DNA from: Bacteroides sp. UBA1317
GTDB lineage: Bacteria; Bacteroidota; Bacteroidia; Bacteroidales; Bacteroidaceae
NCBI GenBank assembly: GCA_002307035.1
Contig: DBTL01000099.1
Coordinates: 1 to 33,015, forward strand
Direction: 5' to 3'
DNA length: 33,015 nt
The position numbers and the translations under genes were made by a program. The notes beneath the pieces are model-generated. The model had not been told where the DNA came from. It ran no database searches and saw only the letters and a list, made by a program, of their open reading frames with translations. Shown here in pieces: positions 6,606-14,421 of this stretch. Numbering within the stretch: position 1 is the stretch's first letter; every line of letters starts with the position of its first letter.

Positions 6606-8322
6606 AGGGTTTGTTGCCTTCATTGTCCTATCTCTATTTGTTGCTTGTTCTCCAAAGGAAGGATTCTTTGGAAACGAAATAACACAAGCATCGATTAGTA
6701 GGATCGATTCAATGCCTGATATGCCTTCTTCATACAAAATGCTAGACTGGAAAGAGAAAGCAAGGACGTATGATAAATTTATTTTCGATTGGAAGAATCA
6801 AAGCAAAGTGGGACCGCTGATTTGGTTGGACGATAGTCGTAGAAACATCAACCAGACAACGTTCGGACTCTATACTGCTATTAAAGATATTCGTCAGGGC
6901 AAAGATGCCAATAACGGAGAATTTCATGAAAGCCTCAACTCCCTTGCAGCTATTTTGGGAGCAGGATTAGTAGGAATTGACAAAACCAATCAAGACGGAT
7001 ACAACTACGTGAAGATGGTGCAAAACTATTTCAATTCCGATAATGGGTGGAATATCATGATGAACAACACCAACCCTTCAATCGCCCAATTGGGTGGTGG
7101 TTACGGACGTGATTGGTGGTACGATATTCTACCGAATGCTTTGTATTATGCTGTATGCGATGTTTTTCCTAATGTGAACGGAGCAGAGAAAATACAAAGA
7201 ACGATTGCGGAACAATTTGTAAAGGCAGACTCTGTGCTTCATGGTAATTATGACTATTCATACTTCGACTATGCACAAATGAAGGGAATGGTTAATAACA
7301 TCCCTCTACAGCAAGATGCTGCCGGTGGTCATGCTTACGTATTATTGTGTGCTTATCACAAATTTGGTGACCAACGTTATCTACAACATAGCAAAAGTGC
7401 CATTGAAGCACTTCTTTCTCAAAAAGAAAGCCGTTTCTATGAAATTCTTCTACCATTGGGTGTTTACACCGCTGCTTACCTGAATGCAACGGAAGGAACC
7501 AATTATGATGTGCATAAATTACTCGACTGGGTATTCGACGGATGTAAAAGTCCTACGGGAAGAACCGGATGGGGTATCATTGTGGGCAAATGGGGCGATT
7601 ATGATGTAAGTGGCTTACAGGGAAGCATCACTGATGGCGGTGGATATGCATTTCTCATGAACAGTATCAAACCTGCATGGCCTTTCATTCCGATGGTAAA
7701 ATACCAACCTCAGTACGCAAAAGCCATTGGCAAATGGATGCTAAACAATGCCAGTGCATGTCGTTTGTTCTATCCGATGGAGATTGACGACAAGCATGAA
7801 TGGGCTCCTGAATTCAAAGATATAACAAACAATAATGTCTCTTACGAGGGTTTGCGCAAAGCAGATGATTACGGCAAGGAATCCTTAAAAGGCGTCAGCC
7901 CGGTAGCCATCGGAGACGGTCCTAAATGGATTGCAGGTAATCCTACAGAAAGTATGTTTAGCGTTTACAGTTCATCCCCCATCGGCATATTAGGATCCAT
8001 TGTAAACAAGACAAACGTTGAAGGTATCTTACAGTTGGATTGCAACATTACCGACTTCTATATAGAGAAACCCTATCCGGTATATCTATATTACAATCCT
8101 TACAAGGAAACAAAAACCGTTACTTACCATGCTTCACAAGCTTGTGATCTATTCGATATTGTTGCCAAAAAGTATGTGGCTAAGGATGTAAAGACAGACG
8201 GTTCTTTTGAAATTCCGGCCGATGAGGCACGAATCGTTGTAGAACTTCCTACGGGAACCAAACTTAGTTGGGATAATGGCAAAATTATCGCAAATAAACA
8301 ATATATCATTTCATATCATTAA
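6589..8322 (+). CDS. Large lipoprotein of unrecognised family, candidate PUL enzyme
   Basis: This is a 577-residue lipoprotein: MKRISKGFVAFIVLSLFVAC ends in a lipobox with Cys20. The ATG at 6589 is preferred to the in-frame TTG at 6583 because it gives a standard signal peptide. I do not recognise the family. The middle (about residues 60-450) is rich in Trp, Tyr and Gly-containing helical segments, such as GGGYGRDWWYDILPNALYY, AGGHAYVLLCAYHKFGD and TGWGIIVGKWGDYDVSG, in the style of alpha/alpha-barrel glycosidases and polysaccharide lyases. The last ~100 residues are beta-rich (VYLYYNPYKETKTVTYH; EARIVVELP), like the C-terminal sandwich of those enzymes. Position between the MFS gene and susC, and the absence of any other exported enzyme in this PUL, make it the likely depolymerase or debranching enzyme. 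It overlaps the MFS gene by 17 bp. Confidence 0.75.
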   Translation: MKRISKGFVAFIVLSLFVACSPKEGFFGNEITQASISRIDSMPDMPSSYKMLDWKEKARTYDKFIFDWKNQSKVGPLIWLDDSRRNINQTTFGLYTAIKDIRQGKDANNGEFHESLNSLAAILGAGLVGIDKTNQDGYNYVKMVQNYFNSDNGWNIMMNNTNPSIAQLGGGYGRDWWYDILPNALYYAVCDVFPNVNGAEKIQRTIAEQFVKADSVLHGNYDYSYFDYAQMKGMVNNIPLQQDAAGGHAYVLLCAYHKFGDQRYLQHSKSAIEALLSQKESRFYEILLPLGVYTAAYLNATEGTNYDVHKLLDWVFDGCKSPTGRTGWGIIVGKWGDYDVSGLQGSITDGGGYAFLMNSIKPAWPFIPMVKYQPQYAKAIGKWMLNNASACRLFYPMEIDDKHEWAPEFKDITNNNVSYEGLRKADDYGKESLKGVSPVAIGDGPKWIAGNPTESMFSVYSSSPIGILGSIVNKTNVEGILQLDCNITDFYIEKPYPVYLYYNPYKETKTVTYHASQACDLFDIVAKKYVAKDVKTDGSFEIPADEARIVVELPTGTKLSWDNGKIIANKQYIISYH

Positions 8323-8336
8323 ATCTTAAATATACC

Positions 8337-11300
8337 ATGAGTAAACATGTATTTTCTCTAACACTTCTTCTTTTTGTTTGCATAAGTACATTTGCACAGC
8401 AAACGAAGAAAATCTCAGGTTCAGTATACGATAGTAATACTGGAGAGACTTTGATTGGAGTTTCTATTGTCGAACCCGGAACTTCTAACGGAACGCTGAC
8501 GGATATGGATGGCAAATTTTCGCTGACAATAAAAGGAAATACCATCAAAGTCTCTTATGTTGGTTATAAATCTCAGGAAGTTAATATCGACAACGGGTCA
8601 CAACAGTTGAATGTAAAACTTTTTTCTGACAATGAACTTGACGAGGTAGTTGTAGTCGGATATACCGTTATGAAAAAACGGGACGTATTAGGCGCAGTCA
8701 GCAAAGTCGGATCAAAGGAGTTAACTGCGGTTCCTGCCTCCGGTGTGTCGGAAACCTTACAGGGACGTATTGCCGGCGTGGAAGTTGCATCGGTAACAGG
8801 TGCACCGGGTGCCGGTGTTTCTGTTCGTATTCGCGGAACAGGTTCTATTAATTCCGGAAATGATCCCTTATATATTGTCGATGGGATACCTATCGATGAT
8901 GGAATGAATTCTATTTCACCCTCTGATATAGAAAATATATCTGTCCTGAAAGACGCCTCTTCAGCCGCGATTTACGGATCACGGGCCAACAATGGTGTTG
9001 TACTTATAACTACCAAACAAGGTAAGTCCGGAAAACCCAGAATATCTTATAACGGACAGGCTGGTGTTCAGAAACATGGTTTTTTGCCTAAAATGGCGAA
9101 TACAAGTGAGTATATCAATATATATAACGTTGCGGCTGAAACAGATGACCGCACATTGATAGACGGAGATTACTTAGTGGATTTTGCCGATGTAAATCAT
9201 CTGAAAGAAATATTCCGTACCGCTTTGCTTACGACTCACAATGTATCCGTTACCGGAGGAAAAGATAAGATCACTTATTTAGCTTCTGCCACTTACTATG
9301 ATCAGGATGGTATTATTAAAAATAGTAGTTATGATAAAATTTCGGGACGAGGAAATATTACTTATCAAACGACTAAATGGTTAAAACTGGGATTGAATCT
9401 TGCCGGTGGAAAAGCAAAAACACATTCGGTACCAAGCTCAGGTGATGGCTATGGAAATGATGAAGGCGGTAGCGTTGTCAGATATGCGTTTATGCGAAAT
9501 CCCGCAATTCCTACATATAATAGTACCGGAGGATTTATAGATCTTCCGAGCGAATATTTCGGAGCATCGATATACGACAGTTTCTTCGGCACAGGGTATA
9601 ATCCTGTCGGAGTAGCAAAAATGGCCGATCGTGTAAAGGATGAAGATACTTTTCTTGGTAAGATCAGTGCAGAAGTAAAACTTCCTTATAGTACCATCTG
9701 GACAACAAATTACGGGATAGACTATTACAAAAGTAATTTCGATGTCTATAACGCGACATGGGGTAGCGATGACAGAATTAATAATCCGAGCACAAGATTG
9801 AACACTTATAATAAAAACTTCGGCTGGACTTTCAACTCTGTATTCAATAATATCCAAACCTTTAACGAAGTTCATAATCTGAACACCATGATTGGTACGG
9901 AAGCTATCCATTATAGTAATAAATCTCATAATTCATCGACCTCTACAAGTGGAGATACCTACGACAGTGATAACACGGCCTATTCTTTAATGTCGTTTTT
10001 CGGAAAAGCGGATTATAACTACAATCATAAATATTATCTGTCGGCGTTGATCCGTGAAGATGGTTCGTCCCGTTTCACAAAAGGAAACAGATGGGGAACG
10101 TTTTACTCCTTTTCTGCCGGTTGGGATGTGAATGAAGAAGCATTTTTGAAAGATGTTAAGTTTATCAATTTATTGAAACTTCGCGCCGGCTGGGGAGCTG
10201 TCGGCAACCAAAACGTTCAATTATACGCATATACGGATCAATATACACAAAACTCTAACTATCCTTTTGGGGGAACATCTTCATCCGGTTATTATCAGAG
10301 CAGATTAGGCAATGATAATCTGAAATGGGAAACGAGTAACCAGCTTAATCTGGGCCTGGATATGACTTTCCATAATGGAGAATATGGCTTTAGTGTGGAC
10401 TACTACGACAAAAGATCTAAAGACATGCTTGTGAAAGCTTCCTTTCCTCCTTCCACAGGAGATGCCTCTGCGTATTGGGTAAATGACGGTGAAATTTTGA
10501 ACAGAGGAGTCGATATAGAGTTGTTTTACCGCAAACAGTTAAAAGATATGGGCTTTTCGGCTACTATAAATTGGGGGTTCCTGAAAAATAAAGTGCTTAA
10601 ATTAGATGCTCCCATCCAAGCCGGACGTGTCGATACGGGAATATATGCCAAATATATACAAGAAGGATCTTCAACCGGATCTTACTACTTGTATCAAATG
10701 GATGGTATCTTCCAAAATGAAAAAGAAATCGTCAAATCGGCTTATCAAGGCTCAACAATAGCGCCGGGAGATGTCAAATATAAAGATTTGAATCATGACG
10801 GTACCATTGATGAGAATGACCGGGCACATGTTGGGTCATCTATTCCGAAGCAAACACTTGGGATAAATTTGCAGGCAAACTACAAAGGCTGGGATCTGAC
10901 GACATTTTTTCAAGGTGCATTCGGACAAGATGTGTTCAAGCAAATAGGATATGAAACAGAGGGTTTTTACAGGGGATTTAACGTCTCGAAAAAGTATTAC
11001 GACCATTATTGGAGAGGTGAAGGCACATCAAACAAATATCCCCGTCCATCCTGGAGTGCAAAATCAAATAACGTAATGGCGTCAACTCGTTTTCTTGAAG
11101 ATGCCTCTTATCTTAGGCTTAAGAACATTCAACTTGGATATACATTCTCTTTGAAAACAAAAGATATCAGTAGTTTACGCGTTTATGTAAATGCAACGAA
11201 TTTGTTGACATTCACGGATTATACCGGACTTGATCCCGAGATGACGACAAGTGCTAATTCAAGTGATGAGGGAGATATTGCAAACGGCATTGACTGGGGA

Positions 11301-11351
11301 ACATATCCAGTTGCTAAGAACTTTACGTTCGGTGTAAACATAACTTTTTAA
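8337..11351 (+). CDS. susC: SusC-family TonB-dependent outer-membrane glycan transporter
   Basis: This 1004-residue outer-membrane barrel imports oligosaccharides using TonB energy. It begins with a signal peptide ending FAQQ (cleavage near residue 21). A carboxypeptidase-D-like regulatory domain follows (about 24-95; ISGSVYDSNTGETLIGVSI). Next come the TonB-box region DEVVVVGYT (102-110) and the plug (about 112-228) with LYIVDGIPIDD (178-188) and LKDASSAAIYGSRANNGVVL (from 204), all hallmark SusC sequences. The rest is beta-barrel, ending in FTFGVNITF with the terminal Phe used by the BAM machinery. It lies 14 bp after the lipoprotein gene and 12 bp before susD. 'SusC' here denotes the family, not the starch transporter itself. 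Confidence 0.96.
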   Translation: MSKHVFSLTLLLFVCISTFAQQTKKISGSVYDSNTGETLIGVSIVEPGTSNGTLTDMDGKFSLTIKGNTIKVSYVGYKSQEVNIDNGSQQLNVKLFSDNELDEVVVVGYTVMKKRDVLGAVSKVGSKELTAVPASGVSETLQGRIAGVEVASVTGAPGAGVSVRIRGTGSINSGNDPLYIVDGIPIDDGMNSISPSDIENISVLKDASSAAIYGSRANNGVVLITTKQGKSGKPRISYNGQAGVQKHGFLPKMANTSEYINIYNVAAETDDRTLIDGDYLVDFADVNHLKEIFRTALLTTHNVSVTGGKDKITYLASATYYDQDGIIKNSSYDKISGRGNITYQTTKWLKLGLNLAGGKAKTHSVPSSGDGYGNDEGGSVVRYAFMRNPAIPTYNSTGGFIDLPSEYFGASIYDSFFGTGYNPVGVAKMADRVKDEDTFLGKISAEVKLPYSTIWTTNYGIDYYKSNFDVYNATWGSDDRINNPSTRLNTYNKNFGWTFNSVFNNIQTFNEVHNLNTMIGTEAIHYSNKSHNSSTSTSGDTYDSDNTAYSLMSFFGKADYNYNHKYYLSALIREDGSSRFTKGNRWGTFYSFSAGWDVNEEAFLKDVKFINLLKLRAGWGAVGNQNVQLYAYTDQYTQNSNYPFGGTSSSGYYQSRLGNDNLKWETSNQLNLGLDMTFHNGEYGFSVDYYDKRSKDMLVKASFPPSTGDASAYWVNDGEILNRGVDIELFYRKQLKDMGFSATINWGFLKNKVLKLDAPIQAGRVDTGIYAKYIQEGSSTGSYYLYQMDGIFQNEKEIVKSAYQGSTIAPGDVKYKDLNHDGTIDENDRAHVGSSIPKQTLGINLQANYKGWDLTTFFQGAFGQDVFKQIGYETEGFYRGFNVSKKYYDHYWRGEGTSNKYPRPSWSAKSNNVMASTRFLEDASYLRLKNIQLGYTFSLKTKDISSLRVYVNATNLLTFTDYTGLDPEMTTSANSSDEGDIANGIDWGTYPVAKNFTFGVNITF

Positions 11352-11363
11352 AATTAACCTGAC

Positions 11364-12806
11364 ATGAGAAAAATATTAATAGCATTCGTTTTGTTCGGAG
11401 GACTCGCACTTAGTTCTTGTAATGACTTTCTAGATGAAGAAATAGAAGGAGAATATACTTCCAGCAATATTTTTGATACGGCAGATGATGCTGATCTTGT
11501 CCTAACCGGAGCATATAACGGATTAAATTTCACTACTTCGTCTAACGAGATCTGGGTGTTCGGCGATGTCGCATCCGACGATTCGGAAAAAGGAGGAGGC
11601 GATTCGGACGGGTCGGATATAGGATTGATTGATAATTTTAATGTAACTGCTGATAACGGAATTCTTCTTACATACTGGCAATTCGCTTATGAAGGAATCA
11701 ATCGTGCCAACACTGTAATAAATGGCGTTTACAATTCGGCAATTGCAGATTCCACAAAGCAGTTGATGATTGGTCAAGCTAAATTTATCAGGGCTTACTA
11801 CTATTTTAATCTGGTAAATATTTGGGGTGAAGTTCCTTTAAGAACCGAGGTCATCACAACATCAAACGTAAATACAGGATTAAGTAGTGTATCAACGATT
11901 TATGCGCAAATAGACAGTGACTTGGTATATGCGACAAATGCACTTCCGGCTGTTTATGCTAGTTCTTCGGATGCCGGGAGAATAACGAAAGGCGCCGCTT
12001 TAGGACTTTTGGCAAAATCATTGTTATATCAGGAGGATTGGACCGATTGTATCACAACTATCAATGAACTGGAAGATCTCGGCATATACTCACTTGAGAC
12101 TAATTATGCGGATTTGTTCAAGCTTGGAGCCGAAGATAGTCCGGAAGCAATTTTTGCTATCCGTCATTTAAGCAATCAAAGTCCGGGAGTAGGAAATTGT
12201 CTGAATCAATGGTTTGCCCCATCGGTTGAAAACGGATATTATTTCAACGCACCTACAAGCAGTTATGTTGCGGCTTTTAATGAACAAACGGCTTCCGGTG
12301 ATACGGATCCTCGCTTGGATGCTTCTATTGGCCGGGAAGGACAATCTTGGTTGAATGATGATGTATTTGATGCTTCTTGGGGGCCTGCAACGGGATATCT
12401 GGTGAAAAAACATAACCAACCTTTATCGGAAGTTCCGGTAGGTACGAAAGGTGACGGCGGATTACCTTATATTTATCTTCGTTACGCAGATATTCTTTTA
12501 ATGAAAGCTGAAGCATATATGCAGACTAACGATTTAAGTAATGCCGCAGTAGAATTAAATAGGGTAAGGAGTCGCGCCGGTTTGGCTGATATAAGTGTTG
12601 TGAGTCAGTCTCAAATGAAATCAGTTATTTATCTTGAACGCAGAAGAGAAATGGGATTCGAATTTCATCGTTTCTTCGACTTGATGCGTTGGGGAGAAGA
12701 TATTGCTACTGCTGCATTAGGTTCCAACTTTGTGTGGGAAGATCCGCGTTATTATTTTCCGATTCCACAGAGTGAACTCGACTCAAACAGTGCTATTGTT
12801 CAATAA
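11364..12806 (+). CDS. susD: SusD-family surface glycan-binding lipoprotein
   Basis: This 480-residue surface lipoprotein forms the hinged lid over its SusC partner and delivers glycan to it. The signal peptide ends in the lipobox ALSSC (Cys19), followed by acidic residues NDFLDEEIEG that fit a Bacteroides surface-export signal. Family features are the N-terminal TPR-like helices (AKFIRAYYYFNLVNIWGEVPL, where SusD proteins are most conserved), and the C-terminal RAGLADISVV, YLERRREMGFEFHRFFDLMRWG and YFPIPQSELDSN. It follows susC after 12 bp and precedes the LamG lipoprotein gene. Ligand specificity cannot be deduced. Confidence 0.95.
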   Translation: MRKILIAFVLFGGLALSSCNDFLDEEIEGEYTSSNIFDTADDADLVLTGAYNGLNFTTSSNEIWVFGDVASDDSEKGGGDSDGSDIGLIDNFNVTADNGILLTYWQFAYEGINRANTVINGVYNSAIADSTKQLMIGQAKFIRAYYYFNLVNIWGEVPLRTEVITTSNVNTGLSSVSTIYAQIDSDLVYATNALPAVYASSSDAGRITKGAALGLLAKSLLYQEDWTDCITTINELEDLGIYSLETNYADLFKLGAEDSPEAIFAIRHLSNQSPGVGNCLNQWFAPSVENGYYFNAPTSSYVAAFNEQTASGDTDPRLDASIGREGQSWLNDDVFDASWGPATGYLVKKHNQPLSEVPVGTKGDGGLPYIYLRYADILLMKAEAYMQTNDLSNAAVELNRVRSRAGLADISVVSQSQMKSVIYLERRREMGFEFHRFFDLMRWGEDIATAALGSNFVWEDPRYYFPIPQSELDSNSAIVQ

Positions 12807-12823
12807 CTAAAAAACCACTAATT

Positions 12824-13915
12824 ATGAAACGCAATATTTTTCCGAAGATTTGTATAGCTTTATTATTATTTGCATTCTTATTCGCCTGTTCTAATGATGA
12901 CGATAAAGAAGCTTTTGTAGCAGGAGATACAACCGCACTTAGCGCAGAATTGACAGCTTGTCAAGAAATGCTTGATACAGTTACTACTGCAGACTACACT
13001 CAAGCATCGATTAATACTTTCAAAGCAAAAGTGGATACCATACAAAGTGTTATTGATGAAGAAACCGTATCGGCTCAAGAAATTATTAATTTAACAGTAC
13101 ATCTTAGTAATGCAAAAACAATCTTTTTAAATTCCAAAATAGAGGGGATTTCAGAATCGGCCTTGTTAGCGGGTTGGAGTTTCGATGAGGGAGAAGGAAC
13201 TTCTCTGACAGCAGATGGAACACTGGGATTGGTTGCAACGTTGAAATCCGGCCCTTCTGAAATATTCTCTTCATCTACGTTACCTGAATTCGTGGATAAA
13301 GGAGTTGATAAAGCTATGTATTTCACAAACGGAGCTCATCTGGAAGTATCTGATTACAAGGCATCCGGACTTTTAGGTAAGCAGTTGAGTATAGCCGTTT
13401 GGTTGAAACCTGACGGATACAAATCCAATAATTATATAGCTTCATTAAATTATTGGAATAATTGGAAATTACAACTTCAGGAGACTGGAAAACCTTATTT
13501 TACAATAGCTACTGCATCCGGCATTACCGACGCAGATAATGAGACGGATCTATCTGTACCCTCAGGAAGTTGGAAACATCTGGTTGTTGTTCTGGATTTG
13601 ACGAGTAGCGAGCCATTAAGGTTCTACATCAATGGAGTAGAGTCAAAAGTCTGGACTTCTACCGCAAAACCATACTTGACAGGAAGCCAGGCTTCAGAAT
13701 ACTCTTCAAGTTTAGGATCACAGTTGCCGTTTATGATCGGTTGTGCAACAACTTATGCGGAAGCAAGTACCTGGAGTTGGTCAGGATGGGAAACAGCATC
13801 TACATGGTATTGTTATAGCGGGATTATGGATGAGATTAAATTCTATAACATAGCATTATCCCAAGGCCAAATTACATATTTATATAGTTTGGAATCTGAA
13901 AATCTGGTGCAATAG
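12824..13915 (+). CDS. LamG/concanavalin-like surface lipoprotein, probable SGBP
   Basis: This is a 363-residue lipoprotein in the SusE/SusF position of the PUL. The lipobox FLFAC gives Cys22, followed by SNDDDKE, an acidic run typical of lipoproteins sent to the Bacteroides surface. Residues about 35-105 are a helical spacer (EMLDTVTTADYTQASINTF), like the stalk repeats of surface-anchored proteins. Residues about 113-360 are a LamG-like beta-sandwich: LLAGWSFDEGEGTSL at the start, LSIAVWLKPDG, WKHLVVVLDLTSSEPLRFYI in the middle, and MDEIKFYNIALS at the end. This fold binds sugars in many PUL proteins, so a surface glycan-binding role is likely. No catalytic motif is visible, though some LamG proteins are enzymes. 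Confidence 0.8.
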   Translation: MKRNIFPKICIALLLFAFLFACSNDDDKEAFVAGDTTALSAELTACQEMLDTVTTADYTQASINTFKAKVDTIQSVIDEETVSAQEIINLTVHLSNAKTIFLNSKIEGISESALLAGWSFDEGEGTSLTADGTLGLVATLKSGPSEIFSSSTLPEFVDKGVDKAMYFTNGAHLEVSDYKASGLLGKQLSIAVWLKPDGYKSNNYIASLNYWNNWKLQLQETGKPYFTIATASGITDADNETDLSVPSGSWKHLVVVLDLTSSEPLRFYINGVESKVWTSTAKPYLTGSQASEYSSSLGSQLPFMIGCATTYAEASTWSWSGWETASTWYCYSGIMDEIKFYNIALSQGQITYLYSLESENLVQ

Positions 13916-14058
13916 ACTATTCTACTTTGACATATTAAAAAAGTAGTTATAGCACTGTTTATTTTTACAAAAAACAATCTGTTATAACGAAAAGATGTTT
14001 CGCCTTCTCTTGTTCAAAGACTTCATTGTTGCCCCGAGAGAACGGATTACTTCATTGA

Positions 14059-14095
14059 TTTCCCCACCGTAGTATATTATCTGTCGGTGGGGAAA
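14059..14095. terminator. Hairpin with perfect 11-bp stem, possible PUL terminator
   Basis: TTTCCCCACCG (14059-14069) is exactly complementary to CGGTGGGGAAA (14085-14095) around a 15-base loop. It lies 143 bp past the last PUL gene. No long T-run follows on the plus strand, so factor-independent termination is uncertain; it may instead protect the 3' end of the PUL mRNA. Confidence 0.45.
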
Positions 14096-14127
14096 CAATT
14101 TGGAAGACATCGCTCTGGAGAAAATAG

Positions 14128-14298
14128 AATGATAGATTGAACCAAAAAGGCGAAAAACAGTATTTGGGGACTACACACTTAGATCATAAGAAAAATAATT
14201 CTACTCGGCTGAAGCAAGTTCGTGAAATACTCTCATATGTAAAGGCTCTAGATAAACCTATTATTCTTGGAGGTGATTTTAATGCCCATCCGGGTTAA
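14128..14298 (+). pseudogene. Remnant of an endonuclease/exonuclease/phosphatase-family gene
   Basis: A 56-codon open stretch bounded by stops at 14125 and 14296 encodes recognisable parts of the EEP domain (PF03372): QYLGTTHLDHKKNNSTRLKQ (from 14158), then VREILSYVKALDKPIILGGD and FNAHPG. The THLDH and GGDFNA motifs contribute His, Asp and Asn of the EEP active site. No start codon, signal peptide or N-terminal half is present in frame, and the C-terminal SDH motif is missing. Just upstream, SGENRMI in the +1 frame could be the preceding piece, implying a frameshift. EEP lipoproteins are common neighbours of SusCD genes, so this looks like a decayed former PUL member. Confidence 0.65.
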
Positions 14299-14378
14299 AG
14301 AAAATAAAGAAGGACGGGAAACTTATGATTGGTAGAGATATATTAGACTACCATCTGTGATCATCAAGATAAATTCCT

Positions 14379-14386
14379 TATATTTG
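14379..14386 (+). promoter_or_regulatory. Putative -7 element of the hybrid regulator gene
   Basis: TATATTTG fits TAnnTTTG and ends 35 bp before the start codon of the hybrid two-component gene. No convincing -33 TTTG is seen at the right distance, so support is moderate. Confidence 0.4.
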
Positions 14387-14421
14387 TTATCACCCTAATT
14401 TCTAAAGTAAGATACTTCTAA

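Larger units (their letters stand above)
13916..14421. other. 506-bp gap between PUL and its regulator
   Basis: No intact gene is visible. The gap holds a perfect 11-bp inverted repeat (14059-14095), a truncated endonuclease/exonuclease/phosphatase-family remnant (14128-14298) and a -7-like element before the regulator (14379-14386). The first 140 bases after the LamG gene show nothing I can name. Confidence 0.6.

Noticed and set aside
9438..9929. 163-aa minus-strand frame
   Set aside because: It is antisense to the susC barrel and has no independent support.
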